This document shows positions 8,368-17,510 of a DNA stretch of 48,139 bases, piece after piece. Under the pieces are notes generated by a model. That model had not been told where the DNA came from. It saw only the letters and a program-made list of their open reading frames with translations, and made no database searches. Each line of letters starts with the position of its first letter. Positions within the stretch are counted from its first letter, which is position 1. A program made the position numbers and the translations under genes. The stretch spans positions 1-48,139 of the forward strand of contig JAKORL010000050.1 in NCBI GenBank assembly GCA_029777855.1. Direction: 5' to 3'. This DNA comes from Pseudomonadota bacterium. Its GTDB lineage: Bacteria; Pseudomonadota; Gammaproteobacteria; JAIEPX01.

Positions 8368-9102
8368 GTGACAGTACAACGGCTCACAGATTCGGCATAT
8401 TTACAGCTAGTAGGCGATGCCCAGGTGCTCAAATTGCGCCGTGGGAAACCCGCCATATTGCTCACGTCCGATCAACGCATTATAAAGCATATATACCGTC
8501 GATCGTGGTTCTCTTCATCACGCATATGGCCCTATGCACAGCGTTTTATCAACAATGCAACACTACTGCACCAACGTGGAATAAAAGTGCCCACGATTCA
8601 TGGACGATATTATTATCCCACCTTCGGATGTGATATTTTAGTCTACGATTATTTAGATGGGAAAAGTCTCTTTACCTATGCTCAAGAAAATAATTTCAGC
8701 TATTTAGAAAAAACACCCGCTTTTCTTTCTAGATTACATGAACTTGGTATTTATTTTCGCGACTTCCATCTTGATAATGTGATCATTCACAATAATGAAT
8801 TTGCTCTTATTGACATCGCCTCAGTAAAATGTCGCCGACAAACTCGAGGACTCAATTTTAAATATCGTGCGAAAAATATTGCACATCTATTTTCAAAAAA
8901 TGAAGATCAAGAAATCTACAGAATTTTTGGTAAAAACAATTTTCTGCGTCGCTATGTTAAAAGCGCCAACCTATCTCGCCGAAAAACCGCCCTGCTCTAT
9001 TATTTGGTTAGCCGCTATAGATTGAAAAAACCACCATTCCTTCCAGCCAAAACAAACGACCTCGAAATAAATGACGTCGCATCTCAAGTTGTTAGTAGTT
9101 AA
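8368..9102 (+). CDS. Small LPS-kinase-like protein, paralogue of the gene at 33752
   Basis: This 244-residue protein has a minimal protein-kinase-like fold. IIKHIYRR carries a candidate ATP-binding Lys40. FRDFHLDNVII (130-140) is a catalytic loop with Asp132, Asp136 and Asn137, and ALIDIAS gives a metal-binding Asp149. A conserved block, WPYAQRFINNA, follows the Lys. It resembles the Kdo/LPS kinase superfamily, but I cannot name the acceptor. The start is GTG, preceded by a GGTAAGG stretch. By hand alignment the first 160 residues are about 47% identical, without gaps, to the 231-residue protein at 33752-34447; all catalytic residues line up at the same numbers. The 95-residue tail is poorly conserved. 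Confidence 0.78.
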   Translation: MTVQRLTDSAYLQLVGDAQVLKLRRGKPAILLTSDQRIIKHIYRRSWFSSSRIWPYAQRFINNATLLHQRGIKVPTIHGRYYYPTFGCDILVYDYLDGKSLFTYAQENNFSYLEKTPAFLSRLHELGIYFRDFHLDNVIIHNNEFALIDIASVKCRRQTRGLNFKYRAKNIAHLFSKNEDQEIYRIFGKNNFLRRYVKSANLSRRKTALLYYLVSRYRLKKPPFLPAKTNDLEINDVASQVVSS

Positions 9103-9175
9103 CCAAAAAAATTACATAATATTTCTCGTATTTAAACTCGCACCAGGCTTTAAATTGATATAAAGACAACACATT

Positions 9176-9231
9176 AGGAGGAAATTTCCATTTATATTAA
9201 TACTGATTTCACTAAAGAACTAACAACTTAA
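9176..9231 (+). other. Strong ribosome binding site before a 13-codon ATT-initiated mini-ORF
   Basis: AGGAGG at 9176-9181 is followed, at the ideal 8-base spacing, by ATT at 9190. That codon opens a 13-codon frame ending in TAA at 9229. There is no ATG or GTG. It may be a decayed gene start, a leader peptide using a rare start, or chance. It lies between converging genes and overlaps the 3' end of the GT4 gene. I see nothing else in 9103-9227. Confidence 0.2.
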
Positions 9232-10274
9232 GCTGCGACGACATTCTTTATCTTATTAATATGGGCTTCGATGGTAAGGTTATGGCGTTGTGAAAAATCT
9301 TCAGGGATTGAAAATTGTTGTAGTGAGGCGCGTTCGATGGCTTGTTTTATTGCCTGCACACTCACTGAAGGCATCACAATACCGTAGGAATCATTTAATA
9401 AATCTTTGGCTCCTACAAAGGGCGACACAATGACGGGCGTACCGCAAGCCAATGATTCTGGAACAACTAATCCAAAAGGCTCATAAAACGAAGGTAATAT
9501 CGTAATATCGACTGCGGCGTAAAGCTCTGCCATGTCGTTAACAAATCCTAAACAACGTACATTTGCAGGGATTTTATTTTTAGTGAGCTCATCACCTGCT
9601 ATTAGAAGCTCATAACGATCTTGAGGTAGTAATTCTAGTGCTTTTAATAATGGTTCTATTCCTTTTCGTTTATGACCAGTGGAGGGAAATAATAATGTCA
9701 TTTTGTTGGATTGAATATTCCACTTTTGACGAAGGGCTTCACGCGCGTTCCGAATTCCTTTGTGAAAGCGCTGTGTATTAATCGGTGGTAAAATGCAGTG
9801 AATTTTTTCAGGTGCTATTGCATAGTAACGCTGGATTTCATCAGCGATCATTTTTGAATGCGCAATAATGCCTTTTGAAACTTCAAAACTTTTTTGCTCA
9901 GCAAAAATTTCACATCGATCCCAGAGGCTAGGTTTTTTATCAGTATGAGCCAAAAACCCACAATGAGTGCCGCCACTGACAATCAAATCTTGACTCATTG
10001 ATCTCATTAAACTGATGGTGCAATCAAAAGAATCACGCTTATGGTCTTTTGAGAGACGATAAGCAAAATAATATTTTCTCAAAACCCTTGGCAACCAATT
10101 AAGAGAATATTTAATCACGCTTGAGCGATCGACAGGCTTTATCGTTTGATCTTGTTTATACACGAGGACAATGGAATTATCATTTTGCTGTGAAAAACCT
10201 TCAAGCAAATCAAATAAATAACGTTCCATACCGCCTTTACGTTGATACTGATGATGGATTATTGCAATTCGCAT
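9228..10274 (-). CDS. Family 4 glycosyltransferase, WaaG-like LPS core transferase
   Basis: About 348 residues with the GT-B fold of family 4. The N-terminal glycine-rich acceptor loop is MRIAIIHHQYQRKGGMERYL. The C-terminal donor site is visible as FPSTGHKRKGIEPLL (196-210) and the E-x7-E motif YEPFGLVVPES (Glu265, Glu273). This resembles WaaG, the core glucosyltransferase I, although the acceptor could differ. I chose the ATG at 10274, with GAGGGA a few bases upstream, over an in-frame codon at 10292. The gene overlaps the end of the ligase gene by 16 bases and is the last member of the minus-strand waa operon. Confidence 0.87.
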   Translation of the reverse strand: MRIAIIHHQYQRKGGMERYLFDLLEGFSQQNDNSIVLVYKQDQTIKPVDRSSVIKYSLNWLPRVLRKYYFAYRLSKDHKRDSFDCTISLMRSMSQDLIVSGGTHCGFLAHTDKKPSLWDRCEIFAEQKSFEVSKGIIAHSKMIADEIQRYYAIAPEKIHCILPPINTQRFHKGIRNAREALRQKWNIQSNKMTLLFPSTGHKRKGIEPLLKALELLPQDRYELLIAGDELTKNKIPANVRCLGFVNDMAELYAAVDITILPSFYEPFGLVVPESLACGTPVIVSPFVGAKDLLNDSYGIVMPSVSVQAIKQAIERASLQQFSIPEDFSQRHNLTIEAHINKIKNVVAA

Positions 10275-11599
10275 TTTTTCCCTCGACAACAATTTTTTGA
10301 AGCTAATAATAGAGCAGTAAGGATGATAAACACATCACCAGGAGGATTTACATACAATGAAACATTGCACATTCCTAATAGCGCAAAACAGACTACAAGC
10401 CCTTGCAAAATTGCTTGCTCCTTTTTCGGCAAATAAAAAGATTCTTGCCACAATGTCATTTGCCAGATCAAGAAAATAATTAATCCAACGACTCCCCACT
10501 GAAAGCCAATTAAAACATATTCATTATGAGGATGACCTAATGGAGCCACATCAATTTTGGGACCGCCACCAGCTTCATACACATCTTTAAAACTACCGGT
10601 GCCATTTCCAATCCATGGATGTTTTTTGATTTCTTGCCAAGAGTACCGCATAAATCCGAGACGCAGTCCAATCGAAGATTTATGAATAGGCGCATGCGGA
10701 TTGAATAGCCATTCTTTTTGAGCCGAAAATCCTGCTCCTGCTTTATACGCATCATATAATGAAAAATTTTGCTCTTCGTATATTCCTGTATAATCGAGCG
10801 GAATAAATCCTAAGCGTTTTCCAACGGATCGCGCCTGATTGGCATCTTCAGAAAGGTAAGAAATAGACTCTGAAATTCCCAACTGAACCCTTGATTGAAA
10901 AACAGGGCTTACCCAATATAAACTGGCCATTAAACTAACTATTAATGTTAATCCTATCGCCATTCCACGCCATCGAAAAAGCTGCCAAAAAATTGTTGCC
11001 AGTCCACCAAAGAAAATTAAATAACCGGTACGTTCAATATTGTAAAATAACAAATAGGCACTCAGAAAAATGAATAACAGACCATTAAGCCAGCGCCATT
11101 TTCCACCCTCAAGGATTCTCCTTAATAAAATAAACGTAGTAAATCCAACAATAAAACTACTGTCGATAGGATTTGCCTGACTACCAAGGATGACTGAAAA
11201 AACAGTGCCAATAATCAGTAAGTTGATCACTACCCGACGGAAATGTACATTTGTAGCTAATGGTAAGAAGACAAGAAAATAAAGAATTTTGTCATATTTA
11301 GCCAGCCCTTCCCACGCATGCTGAGAGGTACCCCCACTATAAAAAACACCCAAAAATAGAAGAAAACCAAATAATAAAATCCATTGTGTCGTTTTATGAT
11401 GAGAGAGCAAATTCCATTTTTCTTCCCAGCGACCCGATAATACCGTAAATCCACCGGCAACAAGCAAAATAATATTAGAAAAACTGATTCCAAACGGCAA
11501 CAAAAATACACCGAAGGCTAAAAGGCATTTGGCAAAGTAAATAGGGCTCTCTTTGAATGAGAGTTCGATATTTTCCGATATGGTTAGCTGTTTTTCCAC
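10259..11599 (-). CDS. O-antigen ligase / polymerase family membrane protein (WaaL-like)
   Basis: This 446-residue polytopic membrane protein has about 10-12 hydrophobic helices and one large polar loop at about residues 250-345. The loop contains the family hallmark GHPHNEYVLIGFQWGVVGL, whose His is needed in O-antigen ligases, and the NGTGSFKDVYEAGG segment. Such Wzy_C-domain proteins join O-antigen, or another glycan, to the lipid A-core in the periplasm, or polymerise glycans. The position inside a core operon favours the ligase role. No wzx or wzy gene is in the window. The 3' end overlaps the GT4 gene, and the GT2 gene ends 13 bases before its start. Confidence 0.83.
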   Translation of the reverse strand: MEKQLTISENIELSFKESPIYFAKCLLAFGVFLLPFGISFSNIILLVAGGFTVLSGRWEEKWNLLSHHKTTQWILLFGFLLFLGVFYSGGTSQHAWEGLAKYDKILYFLVFLPLATNVHFRRVVINLLIIGTVFSVILGSQANPIDSSFIVGFTTFILLRRILEGGKWRWLNGLLFIFLSAYLLFYNIERTGYLIFFGGLATIFWQLFRWRGMAIGLTLIVSLMASLYWVSPVFQSRVQLGISESISYLSEDANQARSVGKRLGFIPLDYTGIYEEQNFSLYDAYKAGAGFSAQKEWLFNPHAPIHKSSIGLRLGFMRYSWQEIKKHPWIGNGTGSFKDVYEAGGGPKIDVAPLGHPHNEYVLIGFQWGVVGLIIFLIWQMTLWQESFYLPKKEQAILQGLVVCFALLGMCNVSLYVNPPGDVFIILTALLLASKNCCRGKKCELQ

Positions 11600-11612
11600 G
11601 ATTTATCTCTCA

Positions 11613-12398
11613 TCATTCGCCTATCGTATTCATTAATTTACTCCAATTATCCGCTTCATGCTGTCGATCATTTTCTTTGTGCCATAAATGTAATACGGTG
11701 ACAGCATATTGTCCTTGCTTACGTCGTACACCGGCTTTTATCAATCTAACGACCAGATCAGAATCTTCATATCCCCACCCAATAAACTGCTCGTTAAATC
11801 CTTTCACTCGATTAAAATCGTCACGCCACATGGCTAAATTACACGTCTTAGCGCCTCGCCATTCTTGTGATTTTCTTTTTCGAGGCAAAAAAGGAAGGTA
11901 AATTAATGGTAGAATTCGATTACAGCCACCTGTCACTCGCATTTTGAACCAATGCAAAAAATTCCATCGTAAAATATTTTTACTTCCAGTCACAGCCTCT
12001 TCTGTTAGAGAGGGATTTAATAGCAAGCGACTTCCGGCAACAAACCACCCTCTTTCAGCCAACTCACTGTGACGCTCAATAAAATCTGAACGTGGAACAC
12101 AATCACCATCAATAAAAATGAGATAATCGCCTTGAGCTTGCTTTACCGCTAAATTTCGAATTAATGCTGCACGAAAGCCCTGATCTTCATGCCAGATATG
12201 TTTTATGGGAAAATTCCACTGAGTATTGTCTATAAGCGTTTTGGTTTCAGTGGTTGAACCATCATCCGCGATTAATACTTCAAAATCTTTATTCGTTTGT
12301 AAGGCTAGTCCTTGCAAAACGAGAGAAAGCGCATCAGGCCGATTGTAGGTTGTCACTATTACTGAAATTAATTGTGGCGTATCTTTATGCGACAACAT
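11613..12398 (-). CDS. Family 2 glycosyltransferase in the LPS core operon
   Basis: This 261-residue GT-A family 2 transferase has SVIVTTYNRPDALSLVLQGL at the start, IADDGSTTET around residues 43-52, and a DxD as IFIDGDCVP (Asp97, Asp99). The C-terminal GWGYEDSDLVVRLIKAG is the galactosyltransferase-like region seen in chondroitin-synthase-type and LPS GT2 enzymes. The donor sugar is unknown. It overlaps the waaC end by 14 bases and precedes the ligase gene, so it probably extends the core outside the heptoses. Confidence 0.85.
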   Translation of the reverse strand: MLSHKDTPQLISVIVTTYNRPDALSLVLQGLALQTNKDFEVLIADDGSTTETKTLIDNTQWNFPIKHIWHEDQGFRAALIRNLAVKQAQGDYLIFIDGDCVPRSDFIERHSELAERGWFVAGSRLLLNPSLTEEAVTGSKNILRWNFLHWFKMRVTGGCNRILPLIYLPFLPRKRKSQEWRGAKTCNLAMWRDDFNRVKGFNEQFIGWGYEDSDLVVRLIKAGVRRKQGQYAVTVLHLWHKENDRQHEADNWSKLMNTIGE

Positions 12399-13449
12399 GT
12401 TGCTCCATTAAAGAACGCAAATTGTGCCACACTTTTTCGGGAGATATTTGATCAAAACACGCAGGTTTTACAGTAGATTCACCCGAGTAACGACATTGCT
12501 CACTTAAGCATGGCGCACATCGGAAGTGCGGATTTAAATGCACTTGATTGGCTCCCATTGTGCCTGTCGCTAAAGGATCGGTAGGACCATACAAAGAAAT
12601 AGTGGGCAGTGCCAAAGCCGCCGCTAAATGACCAATCCCTGTATCAACAGCCACAGCAGCTCGTGAATTCGCTAAAACCGCCGTAATTCCTGATAACGTT
12701 AATTTAGGCAATACTTTTGCACTGGGATGCGCGAGCGCTATAGTCTTTGCGCGTTGAAATTCCAGCTCATTTCCCCATGGAATTAACACTTGATAACCTG
12801 AAACTGCAACGATATTTAATAATCGCTGCCAATAAGTAACAGGCCATTCTTTTGTGGTCCATGTTGTGCCGTGAATAAAAATTATACTTTTATCAAAGTT
12901 TATTTGTTCAGCCGTTAATGCAGAAAGCTGAGAGCTATCCGCTACTTTTTCGGCATCAATACCATAATCCGGGATGGATATAGGGCATTCATAACCTAAA
13001 CATTCTGCCATCAAACGACGCATACGAATTACTGCATGTAATGTAGGATCTACACTCACACGATGATGATACGTTAAACTTGCAAGAGGCTCCCACGCAG
13101 AACGAAAATTTAATCCGTATCGAGGCCCTAACGCTTTTCTCGCTAAAAATGCGCTTTTTAATAATCCCTGCGCATCAATGACTTTATCATAGTGACGTTC
13201 ACGTAGCGTTTTTTTAAATTCTCGCCAAGCTTCTTTAGTGCTTTTAGAAAAGGGTTGTTTTCGCCATTGACGAAATCGAACGGGAATAACACGATCGACA
13301 GCAACATGCCAGCGTGGCACTTCTTGAAAAGAACTTTCCACTACCCAATCAAATTCAATTCCTGGTATAGCCGCTTTTGCATCAGTAAGTCCCGGTAGCA
13401 AATGTATAATGTCACCTAAAGAAGTTGTTTTTACAATCAATACACGCAT
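12385..13449 (-). CDS. waaC: LPS heptosyltransferase I WaaC
   Basis: This 354-residue GT-B family 9 transferase starts MRVLIVKTTSLGDIIHLLPG, the signature of WaaC (the LGD acceptor-side motif). HGTTWTTKEWP and VAVDTGIGHLAAALALPTISLYGPTDP form the ADP-heptose binding site. WaaC adds the first L-glycero-D-manno-heptose to Kdo2-lipid A at the cytoplasmic face of the inner membrane. The gene lies 6 bases downstream of waaF. The donor is made by hldE and hldD in this window. Length is slightly above the usual 320-350. Confidence 0.93.
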   Translation of the reverse strand: MRVLIVKTTSLGDIIHLLPGLTDAKAAIPGIEFDWVVESSFQEVPRWHVAVDRVIPVRFRQWRKQPFSKSTKEAWREFKKTLRERHYDKVIDAQGLLKSAFLARKALGPRYGLNFRSAWEPLASLTYHHRVSVDPTLHAVIRMRRLMAECLGYECPISIPDYGIDAEKVADSSQLSALTAEQINFDKSIIFIHGTTWTTKEWPVTYWQRLLNIVAVSGYQVLIPWGNELEFQRAKTIALAHPSAKVLPKLTLSGITAVLANSRAAVAVDTGIGHLAAALALPTISLYGPTDPLATGTMGANQVHLNPHFRCAPCLSEQCRYSGESTVKPACFDQISPEKVWHNLRSLMEQHVVA

Positions 13450-13455
13450 AATAAA

Positions 13456-14493
13456 TTACTCACCATGAGCCAATGCAATGACGTTATCAATGCCTTGCAG
13501 TACTCTTTGAGACGATAAATCTTGCAAACAAGCCGTATGTCCAAATTGACAAGTACGTGCAAAACAAGGACTGCAAGAAAGTTTTAATGTCGCAATATCA
13601 ATTTTTTTTGCTAACGGTGGAGTAAATCCGGGTGATGAAGAACCATAGACTGCAACTATAGGGCGCGCTAAAGCCGCTGCCATATGCATTAATCCAGTAT
13701 CATTACACACCACTGCATGAGCTTGTGATAATAAATCAATCGCTTCTGCTAAAGAAGTTTTGCCCGTTAAATCAACACATCGATTTGACGTGAGTTGTTG
13801 AATTTCTGTTGCGAGCGGTGTTTCTTTGGCAGAACCAAACAACCACACTTGCCAACCATCCAACATTTTCGAATTGGCAACATCGGCAAAATGCGAGGTT
13901 GGCCAACGTTTAGCAGGACCATATTCGGCCCCAGGACACAAAGCTAAAATTGGTTTATTGGTTGATAAAATAAATTTTTCGAGTGCATTTTTACGTTGAG
14001 CATCATTAATTTGCAATAATGGCCATCGTGGTTCTGGTAATGATTTCCCTGCAGGCAATCCCAAGGCCATAAACCGTTCAATCATTAAGGGATAACGTTT
14101 TTTATCTAAAGTTCGAACATCATTAAGAAGAATATAACGCATCTCTCCGCGCCAACCTGTTCGCAGTGGAATTTTTGCTGCAAAAGGAATTATGGCTGAT
14201 TTCCAAGAATTCGCTAAGACGATAGCATGATCGAATTTTTTTTCGCGCAAAGAGCGCCCCAGTTTCCAACGAGCAGAAAAATTAAATTCACCGTGACCAA
14301 AAGGAAGCGTTAATGCGGCATCCACTTCAGGCATACGAGCTAACAGTCCATGACTCCACGGTGCCGCTAAAACAGTAATGTGGCAAGGTGCTTGTTGTTT
14401 CAAAAGAGAAAACAGCGTTTGAGCCATGACCATATCGCCAACCCATGCTGGGCCAATAATCAGATATTTTTTTATAGGCTGTGAACTAGTCAT
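13456..14493 (-). CDS. waaF: LPS heptosyltransferase II WaaF
   Basis: This 345-residue family 9 glycosyltransferase has KYLIIGPAWVGDMVMAQTLF at the start. PGAEYGPAKRWPTSHFADVA and VVCNDTGLMHMAAALARPIV are the donor-binding stretches typical of WaaF, and it ends with the Cys-containing SCSPCFARTCQFGHTACL. WaaF adds the second core heptose. Its start overlaps the upstream zinc-finger gene by 8 bases, and waaC follows 6 bases later. The length is normal for the family. Confidence 0.95.
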   Translation of the reverse strand: MTSSQPIKKYLIIGPAWVGDMVMAQTLFSLLKQQAPCHITVLAAPWSHGLLARMPEVDAALTLPFGHGEFNFSARWKLGRSLREKKFDHAIVLANSWKSAIIPFAAKIPLRTGWRGEMRYILLNDVRTLDKKRYPLMIERFMALGLPAGKSLPEPRWPLLQINDAQRKNALEKFILSTNKPILALCPGAEYGPAKRWPTSHFADVANSKMLDGWQVWLFGSAKETPLATEIQQLTSNRCVDLTGKTSLAEAIDLLSQAHAVVCNDTGLMHMAAALARPIVAVYGSSSPGFTPPLAKKIDIATLKLSCSPCFARTCQFGHTACLQDLSSQRVLQGIDNVIALAHGE

Positions 14494-14680
14494 TTTTTTC
14501 CTTCAGAAAAAATTCTGAGCCGCAGTACGGGCAGGCAATATGCCCCGTTTTTTCGATCGGTAAATAAATCCTAGGATGAGCATCCCAGAGCCTCATATCA
14601 GGCATGGGGCAAGACAAAGGTAAATCAGCACGTGTTACGTCATAACGTCGTAGCACACAAGCGCGTTCTTTTTTAGCCAC
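14486..14680 (-). CDS. Zinc-finger (CHCC-type) small protein
   Basis: This 64-residue protein has the Cys-x10-His-x14-Cys-x2-Cys pattern (C24, H35, C50, C53) in LSCPMPDMRLWDAHPRIYLP and IACPYCGSEF. That is the zf-CHCC family, bacterial relatives of the NDUFS6 subunit, whose function in bacteria is not settled. Proteobacterial copies often sit beside waaF or ilvE, as here. It is the first gene of the waa operon and overlaps waaF by 8 bases. Confidence 0.9.
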   Translation of the reverse strand: MAKKERACVLRRYDVTRADLPLSCPMPDMRLWDAHPRIYLPIEKTGHIACPYCGSEFFLKEKND

Positions 14681-14774
14681 AATCGCTCCTTAGAGAAAAT
14701 TTGATCAATAATACTGAATCTCCCGATGATTTGAAAGCTTAAAAAAGGGGAAAACCAGAACCGAGAAATGCTGA

Positions 14775-14795
14775 GGGAGAACCCATGGTTCTCCC
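14775..14795. terminator. Hairpin downstream of the outer-membrane protein gene
   Basis: A perfect 8-base stem (GGGAGAAC / GTTCTCCC) encloses a 5-base loop, 31 bases past the outer-membrane protein stop. No T-run follows on the minus strand, so it may act as an mRNA 3' stabiliser more than as an intrinsic terminator. Next to it, AACCGAGAAATGCTGA at 14759-14774 resembles a sequence repeated at 27458-27543. Confidence 0.45.
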
Positions 14796-14826
14796 CAGAA
14801 TAAGATGATATTTGAAAAGAGTGTGC

Positions 14827-15507
14827 TTATGAACAAGCAAACTTATAGGTGAGTCCTAGAGAGTAAAAATCGGTATTGGGCATGTATTTATCATCGAACG
14901 TGCCTGTGCCTCGATAGAAAGTCCAAGCAAGATCAGCTGAAAATGCTGTGGTAATAGCGTAACTTGCGCCTACACCGAATAGCACCTGCCCCACTTTTCG
15001 ATTTTCTTGGTCTTCAACAATGGGAAGTCCGTCGAAAAACAGTGGCGCATGTGAACTCTTGTAGAATTGCCCACCCGCTTTCATGAACAGCCTGAATCCA
15101 TTATCTAGTGGTAGACTTAGTTTTGCTTCTAAATCAACGGCAAAGGCTTTGGGATGTTGTTCATAAAGAACTACGCCACCAGGTACCGTCGTGAGCGAAT
15201 TTCTGCCCCCTTTGAAATAGCCTAAACCTAGTTCAATCGCAAAAAATTCGTTGAAATCGTAGCCGACATCGCCTCGCGCAGCCCAATCTCCATGGGTACC
15301 TTCCCATTGAAGACCTAAACTGGGGAAATTGTCGGTGATTGAATCGAGATCACTCCACCATGATTGAGCAAATCCCGCTTGTAGACCAATGTAAAAACCT
15401 GGCTGGAATTCATTTGCAACAACGCCATAATAGGCAAGCGAACTGGTGCTAATCCCTAGAGTTGCGACCATGCCCAAAGTTCCTACGAGCAATTTATTAG
15501 CATTCAT
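14827..15507 (-). CDS. Small outer-membrane beta-barrel protein
   Basis: About 226 residues with a signal peptide (MNANKLLVGTLGMVATLGIS, cleavage near SLAYYG). The rest alternates aromatic and polar residues (GFYIGLQAGFAQSWW, AARGDVGYDFNEFFAIELGLGYF, AITTAFSADLAWTFYRG), as in an 8-stranded OmpA/OmpW-type barrel. It ends in YSLGLTYKFACS, slightly off the usual terminal Phe. Legionellales carry many such porin-like surface proteins. I chose the ATG at 15507, with AGGGAGA nine bases upstream, over the longer frame starting at 15534. It is a single-gene unit. Confidence 0.82.
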   Translation of the reverse strand: MNANKLLVGTLGMVATLGISTSSLAYYGVVANEFQPGFYIGLQAGFAQSWWSDLDSITDNFPSLGLQWEGTHGDWAARGDVGYDFNEFFAIELGLGYFKGGRNSLTTVPGGVVLYEQHPKAFAVDLEAKLSLPLDNGFRLFMKAGGQFYKSSHAPLFFDGLPIVEDQENRKVGQVLFGVGASYAITTAFSADLAWTFYRGTGTFDDKYMPNTDFYSLGLTYKFACS

Positions 15508-15599
15508 GCTTAATATCTCCCTTATGAAAAGCAATCATTTAGATCCATTCCGCATACTATAATTGCGTCCTAGCAGCAGGTCAAATCATTTTTGTCAGA

Positions 15600-17306
15600 T
15601 CAAGCATGTAGCGCGATTCTAAAAAACCCACGAAATCGATCGCCATGATGATCAGCCAAGTCTTGAGCTAATACTTTACGAGTTAATGGTTTTGCGACAA
15701 CAAGATCTGCGCTCAAATAATGCGTAAAATCTAAACGAAAACCCGCTTGTAATGAACTCAAACTCTGACGATGCAAATGCGCCGGCGCGTAACGTGCCCA
15801 CACAGTGCCTGCATCATAGGCAAGAAAATACTGCGCATTTTTATGTTCTGGCGCACCGGGTTTCGTATCATAACGCAATTCTAAGGTCCCTACCGCGCCA
15901 CTATCCCCTATAATTTCAGCCCAATCATAGGCACGCCCCCAATATCGCCCTCCGACCCCGAGTAATTCAGAAACAACCAGCGGATCAAATGCGTATTGCC
16001 CTTGCCCGGCCACTAAAATCGAAAACTGATCAGCCAATGGTCGGGTATAACGAATTTCACCCTTCACTTTCGTAAAGTCATCAACACCTTTACCCAAAGA
16101 ATGCCATCCTCTTTGAATATCTTCTGCACCGAGAATATCAAAACCATGACTTGCATTTACTTGGACCCGTGCTTGTCCATTCCAACAATCATTAATTGTG
16201 TAATCAGCAGAAGCTTCTAATACACGTAATTTATCAACATAATAATGCTGCTCGTGAAGATTGACTTCTTCATCAATAAATCGCACACCGATTCGTGCCC
16301 ATAATTGTTGATGCGCTGAAAGAATAAAAGGATGACGAGCAAAAATTCCTGCTGAAACCGCTCTTCCATCAAAATCTAAAAATTTTAGAGTAAATCCCGG
16401 TTCGTTTTGTGTGTAATTTCCCCAAATATTTAATCGAGTACCCGCGTGTCCGAGTGGCATATCATGTTCAGCAGCCCAAAATTGCAATTCAGAACTATGA
16501 TTACTCACCATCGCATTCACATGCGTATGATCACCCAATTGAAAGAAAGAATTCCCAAACATATTACCTGAATATTGCTGAGGACCTTCCCATCGTACAC
16601 CATAATTATCGTAACCTACGTCAACGCCAACGTGTTCAAACTCTGAATTTATAGTGACTATTGCACAACCGGGATATTTAGAATCTGGAGTAATATTTGC
16701 TGTTAACGTAATACCTGCAATTTCACCTGCTAGTAAAATGTTCCGTTCCAGAAGTGCTCGATTTAATGACTGACTATTTTTTATTTTCTGAGCATAACGT
16801 TGTAAAATTGGTTCAATATGACTATTTTTATTATGAACTTGAACATCACTGATGGCACCTTCATAAACAACCACGGCTAAAACACCGCGCCGCAATTTTT
16901 GTTTAGGCACTACAATTTGCGCAGCAAAAAAACCATGATCTCGATAAAATCGTGCCAATTCTGTTGCCAATTGAGAGATATTCTGTTCATTCATAGGCGC
17001 CCCATAATAGCGACTATAAATAGTTTCAAGCTGCGCAGAAAAATCCGTCCTTTGATTTTTAACGACGACATTTCTTAAGCGAACAGCTGATTTTTTATTA
17101 TGATGCCAATCCATTTTAATTAACGGGAAATCAGCATAATGAATTTGAGGTGTAGGCAAAGCTCGATGTAGCGGCACCACTTCCTGCTGAATACGACCAG
17201 GAGCGACAGATCCTGGGAGCTTGATCGCCGCAATAGCACTGGACCCCACAAAACCACATAGACCGGCGAATACGATACAATTTCTAACGCGTGAATAATA
17301 AGACAT
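15600..17306 (-). CDS. TpsB/FhaC-family two-partner secretion or POTRA-barrel outer-membrane transporter
   Basis: This 568-residue protein has a signal peptide (cleavage near SSAIAAIK) and a polar linker. Two POTRA-type domains follow at about residues 70-210 (FYRDHGFFAAQIVVPKQKL, VVYEGAISDVQVHNKNSHI). The rest is a C-terminal 16-strand-type barrel. Loop-6 motif GGRYWGRAYDW followed by IGDSG replaces the canonical VRGY; family variants read GRGYD. TpsB proteins export large TpsA exoproteins such as adhesins and hemolysins. No partner lies in the window, and the next gene is a cupin 200 bases upstream. AAGGA precedes the ATG by 8 bases, so the start is secure. Confidence 0.85.
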   Translation of the reverse strand: MSYYSRVRNCIVFAGLCGFVGSSAIAAIKLPGSVAPGRIQQEVVPLHRALPTPQIHYADFPLIKMDWHHNKKSAVRLRNVVVKNQRTDFSAQLETIYSRYYGAPMNEQNISQLATELARFYRDHGFFAAQIVVPKQKLRRGVLAVVVYEGAISDVQVHNKNSHIEPILQRYAQKIKNSQSLNRALLERNILLAGEIAGITLTANITPDSKYPGCAIVTINSEFEHVGVDVGYDNYGVRWEGPQQYSGNMFGNSFFQLGDHTHVNAMVSNHSSELQFWAAEHDMPLGHAGTRLNIWGNYTQNEPGFTLKFLDFDGRAVSAGIFARHPFILSAHQQLWARIGVRFIDEEVNLHEQHYYVDKLRVLEASADYTINDCWNGQARVQVNASHGFDILGAEDIQRGWHSLGKGVDDFTKVKGEIRYTRPLADQFSILVAGQGQYAFDPLVVSELLGVGGRYWGRAYDWAEIIGDSGAVGTLELRYDTKPGAPEHKNAQYFLAYDAGTVWARYAPAHLHRQSLSSLQAGFRLDFTHYLSADLVVAKPLTRKVLAQDLADHHGDRFRGFFRIALHA

Positions 17307-17510
17307 TGAACAATTCCTTTGGTAATTCCTTATTGAAGAGCAAAAGTCTGCCTAGTTGAGCCTGATAAGTCAACAAACGCAGCCGTCCCATTGCGATCGT
17401 TTTATAACAGAGACGTCAAAATGCGAGCGTTTTTGAACGTCCGCGCGTGTTTTATGACAACTGTAGATGAAAACTATCAATCTTAGACCAAGTAAGTTTC
17501 CCTCTGACAT

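Noticed and set aside
11557..11901. 114-residue frame antisense to the GT2 and ligase genes
   Set aside because: It is a shadow of two well-supported genes, without start signals.
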